The notes beneath the pieces were generated by a model, which did no database searches, was not told where the DNA came from, and was given only the letters and a program-made list of their open reading frames with translations. From Polaromonas sp. UBA5171 (GTDB lineage: Bacteria; Pseudomonadota; Gammaproteobacteria; Burkholderiales; Burkholderiaceae_C): a DNA stretch of 11,474 bases. Shown here piece by piece: positions 1-5,924 of the stretch (position 1 is the stretch's first letter; each line of letters starts with the position of its first letter). The position numbers and the translations under genes are program-made. The stretch lies in contig DHWX01000010.1 of NCBI GenBank assembly GCA_002413395.1, positions 1-11,474 on the forward strand, read 5' to 3'.

Positions 1-190
1 AGCAGCCGAATCGGTATCGACTTCCTATGTCACCCGGGTGATCTATCTGTCATTCCTGGCGCCGGACATTGTGGATTTGATTGTTCGGGGCGAGCAGCCT
101 CCAGAACTCAATCTCGAGCATTTGATGCGATTGGTTCCGATACCGGCGTGCTGGCAGGAGCAACGCAAGTTGCTGGGAATGTCAATTTAG
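1..190 (+). CDS. Serine-type site-specific recombinase, C-terminal end (5' part outside window)
   Basis: An open frame enters from the left edge (codons from base 2) and stops at TAG 188-190, giving 62 residues. The tail contains SYVTRVIYLSFLAPDIVDLI, then a short QPPEL linker, then a CWQEQRKLLGM end. This matches what I know of the C-terminus of large serine recombinases of the 'recombinase family protein' type: a helix-turn-helix-like SxSYVxR segment, FLAPDI, then an LPLDWxxQRxxLGF-like end. The catalytic resolvase domain would lie to the left, so activity cannot be judged. These recombinases cut and rejoin DNA at specific sites, often to move the element that carries them. The gene runs toward a tRNA-Ser gene 250 bases away and is followed by a hairpin terminator. 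Assignment rests on motif memory only. Confidence 0.68.
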   Translation, partial: AAESVSTSYVTRVIYLSFLAPDIVDLIVRGEQPPELNLEHLMRLVPIPACWQEQRKLLGMSI

Positions 191-207
191 CCTGAATTAT
201 GAGCAGC

Positions 208-240
208 AATTGAAGGGCGCAATGGGCGCCCTTCTCTCTT
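208..240 (+). terminator. Hairpin terminator after the recombinase gene
   Basis: A perfect 9-bp inverted repeat, GAAGGGCGC (212-220) and GCGCCCTTC (226-234), has a 5-base loop and is followed by the pyrimidine-rich TCTCTT. It lies 21 bases after the recombinase stop, as expected for an intrinsic terminator. The downstream tract is only moderately T-rich, so termination strength is uncertain. Confidence 0.6.
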
Positions 241-405
241 CGAGGCGCAGATCACCGGGCATTGCATTGACGCTGACCGTACCGACGGAATTGGCATTTG
301 AGAAAACCTGGATATTCGGCGCAAGGATGTTCGGAAATAGGGGGAAGTGGGCAAACAGAGAATGCCATCACCCGGCTGTAGCCCGCACGGCGCGGGGCTC
401 TCGAG

Positions 406-435
406 TAAAAAGGGCCTCTGCACTGCAGAAGCCCT
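406..435 (-). terminator. Rho-independent terminator of the serS-tRNA-Ser transcript
   Basis: Read on the minus strand, AGGGC pairs with GCCCT (435-431 with 415-411), a C/A mismatch follows, then an inner stem of five pairs closes a 3-base loop. A TTTTT run comes directly after (411-407). It starts 7 bases beyond the encoded CCA of the tRNA, the normal place for the end of a tRNA transcript. It is a clear stem-plus-U-tract signal and faces the recombinase gene, so it also insulates the two transcripts. Confidence 0.8.
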
Positions 436-442
436 GACTAGC

Positions 443-532
443 TGGCGGAGAGGGAGGGATTCGAACCCTCGGATGTATTGCTACATCGCTTGATTTCGAG
501 TCAAGTACATTCGACCACTCTGCCACCTCTCC
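443..532 (-). tRNA. tRNA-Ser (anticodon CGA)
   Basis: The minus strand folds as a 90-nt type II tRNA. The acceptor stem is GGAGAGG/CCTCTCC. The anticodon stem is CTTGA/TCAAG around the loop CTCGAAA, with anticodon CGA at 498-496. A long variable arm (GATGTA/TACATC) is the hallmark of serine tRNAs. The T arm is GAGGG-TTCGAAT-CCCTC, the discriminator base is G, and CCA is encoded (445-443). It reads UCG codons. It begins 19 bases after the serS stop with no terminator between, so it is probably made on the same transcript and then cut out. Confidence 0.96.
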
Positions 533-551
533 TGTGTGTCGAGCCGTGATT

Positions 552-1892
552 CTAGCAGCCTGGCGACACCAGCACCGTCATGCCGCCCATGTAGGGCTGC
601 AGCACCTCGGGCACGGCTACAGAACCATCGGGCCGCTGGTAATTTTCCAGTACAGCCACCAACGTGCGCCCCACCGCCAGCCCCGAGCCGTTCAGGGTGT
701 GCACGAACTCGTTTTTCCCTTGCGCGTTCTTGAACCGGGCCTGCAACCGGCGGGCCTGGAAGGCCTCGCAGTTGGACACCGAACTGATTTCTCGGTAAGT
801 GTTTTGCCCAGGCAGCCAGACTTCAAGGTCGTAGGTTTTGCTGGCACCAAAGCCCATGTCGCCGGTGCAAAGCAACATGACGCGGTAAGACAGCCCCAGC
901 TTTTGCAAAATCGCCTCGGCATGGCCGGTCATGGCTTCGAGCGCGTGATAGCTGTGCTCAGGATGAACGATTTGCACCATCTCGACCTTGTCGAACTGAT
1001 GCTGGCGGATCATGCCGCGCGTGTCGCGCCCATAGCTGCCCGCTTCCGAGCGAAAGCACGGCGTGTGGGCAGTGAGCTTGATAGGCAAATCGGCCTCGGG
1101 AACGACCACGTCGCGCACGAAATTAGTCAGCGGCACCTCGGCGGTGGGAATCAGGTACAGCGCCGTGCTTTGCGCTTCCAGTTCCCCCTCCTGTCCACCT
1201 TTTCTGGCAGCAAACAGGTCTTCCTCGAACTTGGGCAACTGGCCGGTGCCGCGCAGCGAATCACCATTGACAATGTAGGGTGTGTAGCACTCGGTGTAGC
1301 CATGCTCGGCGGTTTGCACGTCGAGCATGAACTGCGCCAAAGCGCGGTGAAGGCGCGCCAGCGGGCCCTTCAGGACAGTGAAGCGTGAGCCCGTGAGCTT
1401 GGTGCCGAGCTCAAAGTCCAGCCCCAGCGGCTGGCCCAGATCCACATGGTCCTTCACTTCAAACGCAAATGCCGCGGGCTCGCCACCGGGGCCTTCCACC
1501 GGGCTCCACTTGCGCACCTCCACGTTTCCAGCCTCGTTATGGCCCTGCGGCACGCTGTCGTGTGGCAGATTGGGCACGGCCAGCAGCAGCGCCTGCATCT
1601 CGCCCTGAATCTGATCGAGCCGGACGCTGGAGGCTTCCAGCTCAGCCTTGGAGTTGCTGACCTGCGCCATCACGACACTGGCGTCTTCACCTTTGGACTT
1701 GAACTGGCCAATCTGTTTGGACAGGGTGTTGCGCTGGTTTTGCAGCTCTTCCGTGCGGATTTGCAGGGCTTTGCGTTCAGCTTCCAGCGCCTGAAACACT
1801 TCCACATTGAGGAAAGCTTGAGGGCTTTTGCGGGTCTCCAGGCGTGCGATGGCCGAGGGCAGGTCTTTACGGAGCAGGTTGATATCTAACAT
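552..1892 (-). CDS. serS: Seryl-tRNA synthetase (SerRS)
   Basis: This 446-residue protein has the usual full length for bacterial SerRS. The enzyme activates serine with ATP and loads it onto tRNA-Ser (and tRNA-Sec where present) in the cytoplasm. Residues about 1-110 form the N-terminal antiparallel coiled-coil arm that grips the long variable arm of tRNA-Ser, starting MLDINLLRKD. The class II core follows: motif 2 around 277-303 (PCFRSEAGSYGRDTRG), the EISSVSNCEAFQARR serine-binding stretch near 368-382, and motif 3 with TLNGSGLAVGRT near 399-410. A loop near 228-242 (ARKGGQEGELEAQ) is extended compared with E. coli. The ATG at 1892 gives the standard N-terminus. No Shine-Dalgarno sequence is visible, and a good -10 box lies only 7 bases upstream. 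The tRNA-Ser gene follows immediately. Confidence 0.98.
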   Translation of the reverse strand: MLDINLLRKDLPSAIARLETRKSPQAFLNVEVFQALEAERKALQIRTEELQNQRNTLSKQIGQFKSKGEDASVVMAQVSNSKAELEASSVRLDQIQGEMQALLLAVPNLPHDSVPQGHNEAGNVEVRKWSPVEGPGGEPAAFAFEVKDHVDLGQPLGLDFELGTKLTGSRFTVLKGPLARLHRALAQFMLDVQTAEHGYTECYTPYIVNGDSLRGTGQLPKFEEDLFAARKGGQEGELEAQSTALYLIPTAEVPLTNFVRDVVVPEADLPIKLTAHTPCFRSEAGSYGRDTRGMIRQHQFDKVEMVQIVHPEHSYHALEAMTGHAEAILQKLGLSYRVMLLCTGDMGFGASKTYDLEVWLPGQNTYREISSVSNCEAFQARRLQARFKNAQGKNEFVHTLNGSGLAVGRTLVAVLENYQRPDGSVAVPEVLQPYMGGMTVLVSPGC

Positions 1893-1899
1893 GGGCTTG

Positions 1900-1927
1900 A
1901 TTGTATTTTGTGCCGCGCTTGTCGCAA
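1900..1927 (-). promoter_or_regulatory. Candidate serS promoter
   Basis: On the minus strand TTGCGA (1927-1922, 4 of 6 to the -35 consensus) is followed after 16 bases by TACAAT (1905-1900, 5 of 6 to the -10 consensus). It sits in the 40-base gap between the dehydratase stop and the serS ATG. A transcript starting about 7 bases after the -10 box would begin at or next to the ATG at 1892. Read-through from the fkpB-ispH-dehydratase genes is also possible. This is inferred from pattern only. Confidence 0.4.
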
Positions 1928-1932
1928 CGGAT

Positions 1933-2877
1933 TCAGTTCAGGCTGGCCGGATCAAGATTGGCGCCGCAAATAATCAGGCACACCTTCTCATCGGAACGCG
2001 ACACGTAGCGGCTGCTCTGCAGTGCCGCCAGCGACAGCGCCGCAGCAGGCTCGACGGCCAGCTTCAATTCTTTCCAGAGCCACAACTGCGCCGTCCGGAT
2101 CGACGCGTCGGTGAGCAGCAGTGCATCGCGCACATGGGCTTGTGTGACGGCCCAGGCCAGCCCGCCAATGCGTTGGGCACCGAGCGAATCGGCCGCAATG
2201 CCACTGACCGCCACATCGACCGGCTGACCGGCCTGGCGCGCCCGGAAAAGCGTGGGTGCCAGCTCCGGCTCCAGCGCCACCACGCGACTGCGCTGTTCAA
2301 ACCAGCTGGCCACGCCGCCGATCAACCCGCCACCGCCGACGCTGACCAGCACCGCATCCGGCACACCGCCCTGCTGCTCGATTTCCAGCGCCAGCGTGCC
2401 GGCACCGGCGAGCACTTCGCGCTGGTCATAGGCATGCGTGAGCAGCGCACCGGTTTCCCTCTGACGGGCCAGACAGGCCTGCAGTGCGTCGGCGTAGGCG
2501 GCACCGATCACTACCACGCGGGCGCCGAGCGCGGCGAGCCTGGCGCGCTTGGCAGCACTCGATATTTCGGGCACAAACACCTCGCACGGCACGCCCAGTT
2601 CACGGGCCGCGGCCGCCGTGGCAATGCCAGCGTTGCCCCCCGAAGCCACGATCACGCCGCTGGGCGGCAGGGTGTTGGAGAGCAGGCGGTTGAGCATGCC
2701 GCGCGCCTTGAAGCTGCCGCCGGTCTGCAAATGCTCCAGCTTGAGCCAGACTTCGGCGCAGTCCACGCCGAGCACCTTGCCGGGCAGCTTCCAGAGCGGA
2801 GTTGCACGAATAAAGTGGCTGTAGCCACTAATAAATCTGTTCTGGCAGCTCTCAATTTCATAGCGCATCAGAGTCAT
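1933..2877 (-). CDS. PLP-dependent serine/threonine dehydratase (fold type II)
   Basis: The 314-residue protein has the features of the threonine dehydratase / serine racemase family, which removes water and ammonia from L-threonine or L-serine to give 2-oxobutyrate or pyruvate. The PLP-binding lysine is K57 in GGSFKARG. GGNAG near 80-84 replaces the usual SxGNHxQ substrate loop; a change of the usual His to Ala there is notable. The glycine loop that holds the PLP phosphate is VGGGGLIGG (180-188). A cysteine near the C-terminus (CGANLD, about 304) stands where family members have the Ser/Cys that contacts the pyridine nitrogen. There is no ACT regulatory domain, so it is not a biosynthetic IlvA. 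The ATG (2877) lies 3 bases after the ispH stop, so the two are probably translated together. ATG 2868 (residue 4) is an alternative start. The exact substrate is not fixed by sequence. Confidence 0.82.
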   Translation of the reverse strand: MTLMRYEIESCQNRFISGYSHFIRATPLWKLPGKVLGVDCAEVWLKLEHLQTGGSFKARGMLNRLLSNTLPPSGVIVASGGNAGIATAAAARELGVPCEVFVPEISSAAKRARLAALGARVVVIGAAYADALQACLARQRETGALLTHAYDQREVLAGAGTLALEIEQQGGVPDAVLVSVGGGGLIGGVASWFEQRSRVVALEPELAPTLFRARQAGQPVDVAVSGIAADSLGAQRIGGLAWAVTQAHVRDALLLTDASIRTAQLWLWKELKLAVEPAAALSLAALQSSRYVSRSDEKVCLIICGANLDPASLN

Positions 2878-2880
2878 GAT

Positions 2881-3870
2881 TCAGCTCAGATGATGAAGCT
2901 GACTGCTGCCAGGCTCGATCCGATGGCCCTGTGCATCAACCTTCAGTCCCTTGGGCAGCGGGAACTTGACGGTTTCCTCAATCCCGTCCATCTTGCGTAC
3001 CGAAACGGCACCGAGTGAGCGGATGCGCTCAACCACCTGCCCGACGAGAATTTCAGGGGCCGAAGCACCGGCGGTCAGCCCGACGCGGCTTTTTCCTTCA
3101 AACCATTCGGGCCGCAACTCGCTGGCATCATCGACCATGTAGGCCTCAGTACCGAGCTTGGCGGCCAGCTCGCGCAGGCGATTGCTGTTGGAACTGGTCG
3201 GGCTGCCCACCACGATCAGAATATCAACCTGCGGGCTGAGCAGCTTGACGGCGTCCTGCCGATTTTGCGTGGCGTAGCAGATATCCTGCTGCTTGGGCTC
3301 GCGCACCTGTGGAAAGCGTGCCTTGACGGCCGCATGAATCTGGGCCGCATCATCGACACTCAGCGTGGTTTGCGTCACCACCGCCAGCCGCTCCGTCTGC
3401 AAAGGCGAAATGCGCGCCACGTCGGCCACGGTTTCTACCAGGTGGATGCCACTGTCAAGCTGGCCCATGGTGCCTTCCACCTCGGGGTGGCCCTTGTGGC
3501 CGATCATGATGAACTCGTAGCCTTCCCGGTGCAGCTTGGCCACCTCCACATGCACCTTGGTGACCAGCGGGCAGGTGGCGTCAAATATCTGAAAGCCACG
3601 CGCCGCAGCTTCTTCCTGCACGGCCCGGCTCACGCCGTGGGCGCTAAATACCAGCGTGGAGCCAGGCGGCACGTCAGACAGGTCCTCGATAAAGATGGCC
3701 CCTTTGGACTTAAGATCATTCACCACATAGGTGTTGTGCACAATTTCATGGCGCACGTAGATCGGCGCGCCAAACTTGCTCAGGGCACGCTCAACGATTT
3801 CAATGGCACGGTCCACGCCAGCGCAAAAACCGCGCGGCTCGGCAAGAATGACTTCTTGTGGCGTGTTCAC
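2881..3870 (-). CDS. ispH: 4-hydroxy-3-methylbut-2-enyl diphosphate reductase (LytB)
   Basis: This 329-residue protein matches bacterial IspH in length and motifs. It catalyses the last MEP-pathway step, turning HMBPP into IPP and DMAPP with an iron-sulfur cluster. The three cluster cysteines are visible: C16 (PRGFCAGV), C100 (FDATCPLV) and C198 (DICYAT). The substrate-binding residues also appear: H45 (HEIVHN), H78 (SAHG), H128/E130 (GHPEVEG), the TQTTLS stretch near 167-171 and SNSNRL near 227-232. The start codon is GTG (3870-3868), which overlaps the fkpB stop codon TGA by 4 bases in total, so translation is likely coupled. The fkpB-ispH pairing is also found in E. coli. Residues after about 305 are a short variable tail. 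Confidence 0.98.
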   Translation of the reverse strand: MNTPQEVILAEPRGFCAGVDRAIEIVERALSKFGAPIYVRHEIVHNTYVVNDLKSKGAIFIEDLSDVPPGSTLVFSAHGVSRAVQEEAAARGFQIFDATCPLVTKVHVEVAKLHREGYEFIMIGHKGHPEVEGTMGQLDSGIHLVETVADVARISPLQTERLAVVTQTTLSVDDAAQIHAAVKARFPQVREPKQQDICYATQNRQDAVKLLSPQVDILIVVGSPTSSNSNRLRELAAKLGTEAYMVDDASELRPEWFEGKSRVGLTAGASAPEILVGQVVERIRSLGAVSVRKMDGIEETVKFPLPKGLKVDAQGHRIEPGSSQLHHLS

Positions 3871-4343
3871 AAGATGCCGATCACCTGCACTTCAAACACC
3901 ACCGGCTGGCCAGCCAGCGGGTGGTTGAAGTCAAACTGCACCGCCGCCTGGTCGCCCTTGACCTGTTGCACCGCACCGGCGTACTGACCCATGCCGTCGG
4001 GGGTGGGGAACTGCACCACATCACCGACGTTGTAAAGCTGATCGGGGTCGCTCAGCTCATTGAGCAGCTTGCGCGCCACCCATTGGAGCAGCGCGGGGTT
4101 ACGCTCGCCAAAGGCCTCGCCCGCGACCAGTTCAAAAGTGGCGCGCGTACCTTCCGGCAGGCCGAGCAGGCGCTGCTCAATGACGGGCGACAATTGGCCC
4201 GTGCCCAGGCTCAGGGTGGCGGGTTTGCCATCAAAGGTGTTGATAATGTTGGCGCCATCCGGGCCGGCCATGCGGTAATGCAGGGTCAGGAAAGAACCCG
4301 GCTCAATGACGGGTGGATTGGCGCGATGGGTGGACGATTGCAT
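3867..4343 (-). CDS. fkpB: FKBP-type peptidyl-prolyl cis-trans isomerase, SlpA/FkpB type
   Basis: With the start at ATG 4343 the product has 158 residues, near the about 150 of E. coli FkpB. The family pattern is plain: an opening beta strand (FLTLHYRM), TFDGKPATLSLGTGQL, IEQRLLGLPEGTRATFEL, AFGERNP leading into the inserted IF (chaperone) domain, and the characteristic VQFDFNHPLAGQPVVFEVQV end. It speeds proline isomerisation and helps folding in the cytoplasm; no signal peptide is present. The frame stays open to an ATG at 4421, but a good -10 box (TACAAT) lies at 4410-4405, inside that extension. The 4343 ATG is preceded by AGG about 7 bases upstream, so I prefer it; ATG 4376 is a second option. 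The gene overlaps ispH by 4 bases. Confidence 0.93.
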   Translation of the reverse strand: MQSSTHRANPPVIEPGSFLTLHYRMAGPDGANIINTFDGKPATLSLGTGQLSPVIEQRLLGLPEGTRATFELVAGEAFGERNPALLQWVARKLLNELSDPDQLYNVGDVVQFPTPDGMGQYAGAVQQVKGDQAAVQFDFNHPLAGQPVVFEVQVIGIL

Positions 4344-4378
4344 GGTGGACCTGGGACTTTCGGGATCAGCCCGCATGG

Positions 4379-4410
4379 CTGACAAGTGTTTGTAAACTGC
4401 CCCTATTGTA
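4379..4410. promoter_or_regulatory. Divergent fkpB / radC promoter region
   Basis: Two -10-like boxes overlap here. On the minus strand TACAAT (4410-4405, 5 of 6) would serve fkpB; its -35 is poor. On the plus strand CTGACA (4379-4384, 5 of 6 to -35) stands 19 bases before TATTGT (4404-4409, 4 of 6), which would serve radC. The spacer of 19 is long. Two genes diverge from this site, so a promoter region is expected. The exact boxes are inference. Confidence 0.42.
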
Positions 4411-4457
4411 GAAAATACCATTTACCCCTGAAACGACCCCATGCAGATTGCCTTCTG

Positions 4458-5132
4458 ATGCTGATCAAAGACCTGCCCGAGGACGCCCGTCCCCGTGAAA
4501 AACTGTTGGCCCGCGGCCCCGGCGCACTCAGCGATGCCGAACTGCTGGCGCTGCTGCTGCGCACCGGACTACCGGGAAAAAATGCTCTGCAGATGGGTCA
4601 GGAGTTGCTCAACACCTTTGGCGGCATGGCCGGGTTGCTGCAGGCCGGGCCCGAGGCGCTCAAATGCATCAAGGGGCTGGGCCCGGCCAAACGCGCCGAA
4701 CTGGTGGCGGTACTGGAGCTGGCGCGCCGCGCCTTGGCCGAAGAGCTGAAGGAAAAAACGTTGTTTGCCACGCCACAAGCGGTGCGTGACTACTTGCAGC
4801 TGCAGCTCGGCAGCCGACCGCATGAAATATTTGCCGTGCTGTTTCTGGACAGCCAGCACCGGCTGATTGTGCTGGAGGAGCTGTTTCGCGGCACGCTCAC
4901 GCAGACCAGCGTCTATCCGCGCGAGGTGGTGCTGCGGGCCCTGGCGCTCAACGCGGCCAGCGTAGTGCTGGCGCACAACCACCCGAGCGGCTCGGCCCAG
5001 CCATCGCGCGCCGACGAGGCCCTGACGCAAACGCTCAAGGCCGCCCTGGCATTGGTCGATGTACGCGTGCTTGACCATTTTGTAGTGACGGGTACCCAGG
5101 CTGTTTCCATGGCCGCGCTGGGACTGCTTTAG
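4458..5132 (+). CDS. radC: RadC family protein (JAB/JAMM domain, DNA repair-associated)
   Basis: With the start at ATG 4458 this is a 224-residue protein, typical for RadC. Residues 1-100 hold the N-terminal UPF0758 segment: MLIKDLPEDARPREKLL, then LSDAELLALLLRTG, then a helix-hairpin-helix stretch (IKGLGPAKRAEL, about 71-82). Residues about 100-224 form the JAMM fold, with a glutamate at 140/141 and the metal-binding motif AHNHPSG plus D186 (H173, H175, D186). The family was linked to DNA repair in E. coli, but that role has been doubted and its biochemical activity is unsettled. I reject an extended start at 4386 because the added 24 residues do not look like the family and lie over the promoter region. 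No strong Shine-Dalgarno sequence precedes 4458. A 5-codon frame (ATG 4441 to TGA 4458) overlaps the start as TGATG. Confidence 0.93.
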   Translation: MLIKDLPEDARPREKLLARGPGALSDAELLALLLRTGLPGKNALQMGQELLNTFGGMAGLLQAGPEALKCIKGLGPAKRAELVAVLELARRALAEELKEKTLFATPQAVRDYLQLQLGSRPHEIFAVLFLDSQHRLIVLEELFRGTLTQTSVYPREVVLRALALNAASVVLAHNHPSGSAQPSRADEALTQTLKAALALVDVRVLDHFVVTGTQAVSMAALGLL

Positions 5133-5145
5133 CATCCAACGCACT

Positions 5146-5829
5146 GTGCTCCGATCATCCGCTCCAAAACGCTCCAAAGACGCTCCCCTCAAGGACTTGA
5201 AAGATCTCAAGGCCGTCATGCGCCAGATTGAAACGCACGCCCAGCTGGAACAGGAGCGCATTGCCGCGCGCCTGGCCACCGCAGCAAAAGTCCAAGCCGA
5301 GAAGGAACTGTTCTCACGCGCCATCGGTCCGGTCAAGGCCCTGCCTGCCAGGCACCTGCCCGGCCACAAGGCGGACTTGCCGCTGGTCCAGCCACGACCT
5401 ATTGCGGTGCAGCAGCAGCGCGACGAGCTGGCCGTGATGCGCGAAGCCCTCTCAGACGAGTTTGATGTGGAAAGCCTGCTCGACACCGATGAGGCCCTGA
5501 GCTTTCGTCGCCCCGGCATGGGCCCGGACGTGGTGCGCAAACTGCGCCGTGGTGGCTGGCGTATTCAGGGCCAGCTCGATCTGCACGGCCTGCGCCGCGC
5601 GGATGCGCGCGAAGCCCTTGGCCAGTTCATCAAGGACGCTCACAGCGCAGGCTGGCGTTGCGTACGCGTGGTGCATGGCAAGGGCCTGGGCTCCCCCGGC
5701 AAAACGCCGGTGCTTAAAGGCCGGGTACAGAGCTGGCTGATTCAGAAGCAGGAAGTGCTGGCCTTTGTGCAGGCGCGACCGGCCGAGGGTGGAGCTGGCG
5801 CGCTCGTGGTGCTGCTGGCGCAGAGTTGA
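5146..5829 (+). CDS. Smr-domain protein (DNA-nicking / MutS2 C-terminal-like)
   Basis: A 227-residue protein begins at GTG 5146, 13 bases after the radC stop. Residues about 25-60 are charged and helical, a likely short coiled coil. Residues 140-227 are a Smr domain, with LDLHG (144-148), the second motif VVHGKG (175-180) and a GALVVLL last strand (218-224). Stand-alone Smr proteins of this type (SmrA/SmrB-like in enterobacteria) are endonucleases; some act on mRNA at collided ribosomes, others nick DNA. The substrate here is unknown. An internal ATG at 5218 has a better Shine-Dalgarno (AAGG at 5209-5212). I prefer the upstream GTG because SLKDLK-like N-termini are, as I recall, usual in burkholderial relatives. 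It is probably co-transcribed with radC. Confidence 0.9.
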   Translation: MLRSSAPKRSKDAPLKDLKDLKAVMRQIETHAQLEQERIAARLATAAKVQAEKELFSRAIGPVKALPARHLPGHKADLPLVQPRPIAVQQQRDELAVMREALSDEFDVESLLDTDEALSFRRPGMGPDVVRKLRRGGWRIQGQLDLHGLRRADAREALGQFIKDAHSAGWRCVRVVHGKGLGSPGKTPVLKGRVQSWLIQKQEVLAFVQARPAEGGAGALVVLLAQS

Positions 5830-5887
5830 GCCCATCCCGAAAATTCATAAGAAAAAAAATGGCTTCAGTCCAAGCAGAAAAATCACA

Positions 5888-5924
5888 GATAGCTACTAAA
5901 TAAATAGCGGCTCAAGCTGCTATC
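5888..5924 (-). terminator. Hairpin repeat at the 3' end of the decayed restriction gene
   Basis: ATAGCGGCT (5904-5912) can pair with AGCTGCTAT (5915-5923), with one G/T position. The shorter outer repeat GATAGC (5888-5893) / GCTATC (5919-5924) offers an alternative fold. On the minus strand the stem is followed by TTATTT, so it may terminate leftward transcription. The TGA stop of the res remnant (5914-5912) lies in the loop. The TAGCTACTAAATAAATAGC wording resembles short hairpin elements I associate with Comamonadaceae intergenic regions, but I cannot verify copy number here. Confidence 0.45.

Noticed and set aside
534..1388. 284-codon plus-strand frame over serS
   Set aside because: It lies wholly antisense to a full-length, motif-perfect SerRS; its product is His/Arg/Gln-rich with no known domain, typical of a shadow frame in GC-rich DNA.
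1828..3018. 396-codon plus-strand frame over the dehydratase and ispH
   Set aside because: It crosses two well-supported genes on the other strand and has shadow composition with no recognisable domain.
4569..5540. 323-codon minus-strand frame over radC and the Smr gene
   Set aside because: It spans the junction of two real plus-strand genes and resembles no protein family.
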